This document shows, one piece after another, positions 62,111 through 64,000 of a stretch of 64,000 nucleotides of DNA (positions are counted from its first letter, which is position 1; every line of letters starts with the position of its first letter). The notes beneath the pieces were generated by a model. It did not search any database and was not told the DNA's origin. It saw only the letters and a list, made by a program, of their open reading frames with translations. Location of the stretch: assembly GCA_004282745.1 (NCBI GenBank), contig SHMT01000024.1:1-64000 (forward strand), read 5' to 3'. The DNA is from Candidatus Scalindua sp. SCAELEC01 (GTDB taxonomy: Bacteria > Planctomycetota > Brocadiia > Brocadiales > Scalinduaceae). The position numbers were made by a program, and so were the translations under genes.

Positions 62111-63052
62111 ATGAAGAACCCGACTGGCGCCTTACAATACAACAAAAGGGAGCTCCATCCCGTTTTTGGTATATCAGTAAACAGGCTTGATGAATTTCTC
62201 CAGGATTCGATATACTTTAGGGATGCAAAGGCCCGTACGCGTTCGCCGAGTTTGAAGTTTGGGGAAACAGCGAACGGAGAGGAGAGAATATACGCATACG
62301 ACAGATTCTTAATGCACCATGATTACGTTATTCAAGATACATTAGGAAAAAAATTTGTAGAGATAACAAACGATAAAAATGAGATTCATAGGGAAGGTAA
62401 TGTTGTCCCCGGTGCAATGACGGCATCAAAAATAATTCTACCACTTGAAATACTCATACCTGAACTGGAAATATCGAACATTAACGTTAAATTTACAAAT
62501 ACCTCTGTCTACGGTGAAAAAACAAAAAATCTGTTTTCTTTTCGATTCACCAGTCCGTTTCACGTCCACGTTGAGGTAAGCACCATTCAAATGCAGAAGA
62601 CCGTGGCTAAAACCGTAATAATGGGAAAGATTTCTACCGATACAAGAGCAAAAACAACCATTAACGAAGAAGATGTTAACGAGACAAACCTTAATCTTCT
62701 GAGACAATATTTTGATACTTTGGCAATCGAAAGTGAAGCTTACATACAAAAAGATGGCTACAGAGATTACACATACCCACTCTCTTATATTTCAGCACTT
62801 CCTTCTGCTGAAATTGTTAAGCAAATGGAGGGTGAAGGCGGAATGATTAATGTCCTAAGGATGAATTTTGGTAGCGTTGACAGAATACCCATCATCGATG
62901 CAAGGGGACCCGAGGTTAAGTTGGCAAGAGCTCGTGAAAGGACCACCTTTAATAAGATTATTACAGAAATTTTCACTGACGTTGTGACATATTACCGTGG
63001 CCTCGCAATAGTAAATCCGGTTGCTAAATTTAGGGGTAGTACAATTTCATAA
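62111..63052 (+). CDS. MaoC-like hotdog-fold protein
   Basis: The region FVEITNDKNEIHREGNVVPG (about residues 82-101) followed by AMTASKIIL resembles the MaoC hydratase signature (F-A-x-x-S-G-D-x-N-P-x-H ... G-x-x-x-H-G-M-x-x-A-S), retaining the catalytic Asp and His spaced by five residues. The total of 313 residues allows two hotdog units, but the second half (GGMINVLRMNFGSVDRIP) is not clearly recognisable. MaoC proteins hydrate or dehydrate acyl thioesters. No fatty-acid genes are adjacent. A near-perfect promoter precedes it. Confidence 0.6.
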   Translation: MKNPTGALQYNKRELHPVFGISVNRLDEFLQDSIYFRDAKARTRSPSLKFGETANGEERIYAYDRFLMHHDYVIQDTLGKKFVEITNDKNEIHREGNVVPGAMTASKIILPLEILIPELEISNINVKFTNTSVYGEKTKNLFSFRFTSPFHVHVEVSTIQMQKTVAKTVIMGKISTDTRAKTTINEEDVNETNLNLLRQYFDTLAIESEAYIQKDGYRDYTYPLSYISALPSAEIVKQMEGEGGMINVLRMNFGSVDRIPIIDARGPEVKLARARERTTFNKIITEIFTDVVTYYRGLAIVNPVAKFRGSTIS

Positions 63053-63076
63053 TCTCTCCCTTGTAAAAAACCCTCT

Positions 63077-63589
63077 ATGATTGTATCCCTTCCCATTATG
63101 AGAAGCACCAGATTGGTTTTAAGAGGTCACCACTTACGATCTGCCCTCCCTTTGGTTTTGCTCTCTTTACTCTGCAGTTGCACCAAACATCCATCCTCAA
63201 CGAGCGACCAAATATACGAAATATTCGTGGACGGCAAACAGATACGAGTCGAAGTTGCATCAACACACGAGAAACGAAGATTGGGTTTGATGCATCGGGA
63301 CAAACTCAACAAAAACAGTGGTATGTTATTTATTTTTCCACAGGAAAAATATCTCTCTTTTTGGATGAAAAACACGAAAATACCTCTATCCATTGCCTAT
63401 ATAAACAACAGAAAAGTAATAACCCAAATAGAGTCCATGACGCCATACAGTCTTACCAACCATACATCGAAGGACAGGGTGAAATATGCACTTGAAATGG
63501 AAGACAAATGGTTCAGCAAAAACGGAATTACCGTTGGGAGTAAAGTTGATTTAACATCAAACCTTCTTAACATGAACGTAGGTGAGTAA
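63077..63589 (+). CDS. DUF192 family lipoprotein
   Basis: The N-terminus is a lipoprotein signal ending in LLSLLCSC, with a lipobox cysteine near residue 33. The DUF192 domain has RRLGLMHRDKLNKNSGMLF, YLSFWMKNTKIPLSIAYI and YALEMEDKWFSKNGITVG. The small fold is found across bacteria and archaea without known activity. It follows the MaoC-like gene by 24 bases and precedes the HAD gene by three, so the three may be co-transcribed. An alternative start is ATG 63098. Confidence 0.9.
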   Translation: MIVSLPIMRSTRLVLRGHHLRSALPLVLLSLLCSCTKHPSSTSDQIYEIFVDGKQIRVEVASTHEKRRLGLMHRDKLNKNSGMLFIFPQEKYLSFWMKNTKIPLSIAYINNRKVITQIESMTPYSLTNHTSKDRVKYALEMEDKWFSKNGITVGSKVDLTSNLLNMNVGE

Positions 63590-63592
63590 ATC

Positions 63593-64000
63593 ATGAAAGC
63601 AATTATTTTCGATCTTGACGATACGTTGTACGACTGCACGGGATCACACCTTGCCGCATCTCGAAAACGTTTGGCAAAAGCTATGGTACAGACAGGATTG
63701 CCATGCACAGAAGAAGAGGCATATCTCATGCAAGAAAAGCTTTCAGAGAAATATGGCCCCCCTTACCAAGTAATTACAGAAATGGCAAAAATGTTTGAAC
63801 TGGATAACGAATTCATTAAAAACGCAAGCAATGCATACAATAGTAATGAAATTTCAGATATCAAACTGTTCCCTGATGTTATTCCAACATTAAAAGAATT
63901 GGCACGTGAAAACTATATGCTCTTTCTCCTGTCTACGGGAATCCATGAAAGACAGCAAAAAAAGGTGGAAATATTAGAACTTGAACCGTATTTTGACGAA
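63593..64000 (+). CDS. HAD-superfamily hydrolase, N-terminal part (cut by window end)
   Basis: The protein starts MKAIIFDLDDTLYDCTGSH, the HAD motif I with the nucleophile Asp in DxDxT, and continues to motif II (FLLSTGIHE). The cap region lies between (AMVQTGLPCTEEEAYLM). The gene runs past the window, so type and C-terminus are unknown. Relatives are phosphatases or pyrimidine 5'-nucleotidases. It starts three bases after the DUF192 stop. Confidence 0.9.
   Translation, partial: MKAIIFDLDDTLYDCTGSHLAASRKRLAKAMVQTGLPCTEEEAYLMQEKLSEKYGPPYQVITEMAKMFELDNEFIKNASNAYNSNEISDIKLFPDVIPTLKELARENYMLFLLSTGIHERQQKKVEILELEPYFDE

Noticed and set aside
63127-63393. Minus-strand frame opposite the DUF192 gene
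   Set aside because: The plus strand encodes a convincing lipoprotein with conserved DUF192 blocks.
1-64000. Prophage, tRNA, rRNA or replication origin
   Set aside because: I looked for structural phage genes, cloverleaf-like sequences, rRNA and DnaA-box clusters by eye and saw none; a covariance-model scan would be decisive.

Overview
The window is a dense bacterial chromosome segment of low to moderate G+C, with no rRNA, tRNA, CRISPR array or prophage that I can recognise. I infer a planctomycete-like environmental bacterium, possibly an anammox (Brocadiales) lineage. The grounds are an ECF sigma factor coupled to a membrane-anchored VWA protein, a giant secreted TPR protein, many PAS-containing sensors, type III glutamine synthetase and many short interspersed repeats. 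No hydrazine, ladderane or other anammox-defining gene was identified with certainty, so this assignment is tentative.

Layout. 0-2 kb is a degraded accessory zone: an IS91-type transposase tail, a GIY-YIG protein, a truncated Smr fragment, and an mntA antitoxin whose hepT toxin survives only as a 51-codon tail. 2.2-5.8 kb holds a divergent phosphoglycerate kinase, whose Shine-Dalgarno sequence lies in one arm of a perfect inverted repeat, and a UvrD-type helicase. 5.8-10.3 kb is a likely phasin - UbiB kinase - hybrid histidine kinase operon. 10.8-23.1 kb encodes secreted or envelope proteins: a papain-like (C39-like) protein, a protein with an internal duplication, a 1,883-residue TPR protein with one copy of a beta-rich domain before the repeats and two after, and a VWA protein translationally coupled to an ECF sigma factor. 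23.6-35.6 kb is a signalling region: CheB-CheR-PAS fusion, PAS-GGDEF-EAL protein, PilZ protein, two stand-alone receivers and a PAS-sigma54 activator. Several of these share the same sensory modules joined to different outputs.

36-38.6 kb carries an M20 amidohydrolase and a YbdK-type ligase. 38.6-42.2 kb has an unrecognised 838-residue protein and a voltage-gated-type potassium channel. 42.4-46.7 kb is a histidine degradation set (hutU, hutI, cyclodeaminase). 47-52.5 kb has a ferritin-like protein, a VOC protein, a cupin and glutamine synthetase III. 53.5-59.6 kb has a thioredoxin-like protein, three glycosyltransferases, a second PilZ protein and an unknown 434-residue protein. 59.8-64 kb has a MEMO-family protein, a PP-loop/NFACT-R protein, a MaoC-like hotdog protein, a DUF192 lipoprotein and the start of a HAD hydrolase.

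At least five families of short inverted-repeat elements (called A to E here) fill most long intergenic gaps. Two copies of family B bracket two small genes, one a MerR-like HTH protein, and the whole 735-bp unit ends in nearly perfect 35-bp inverted repeats. This looks like a small composite mobile unit and, with the TPR protein architecture and the SD-sequestering leader, is the most interesting structure here.
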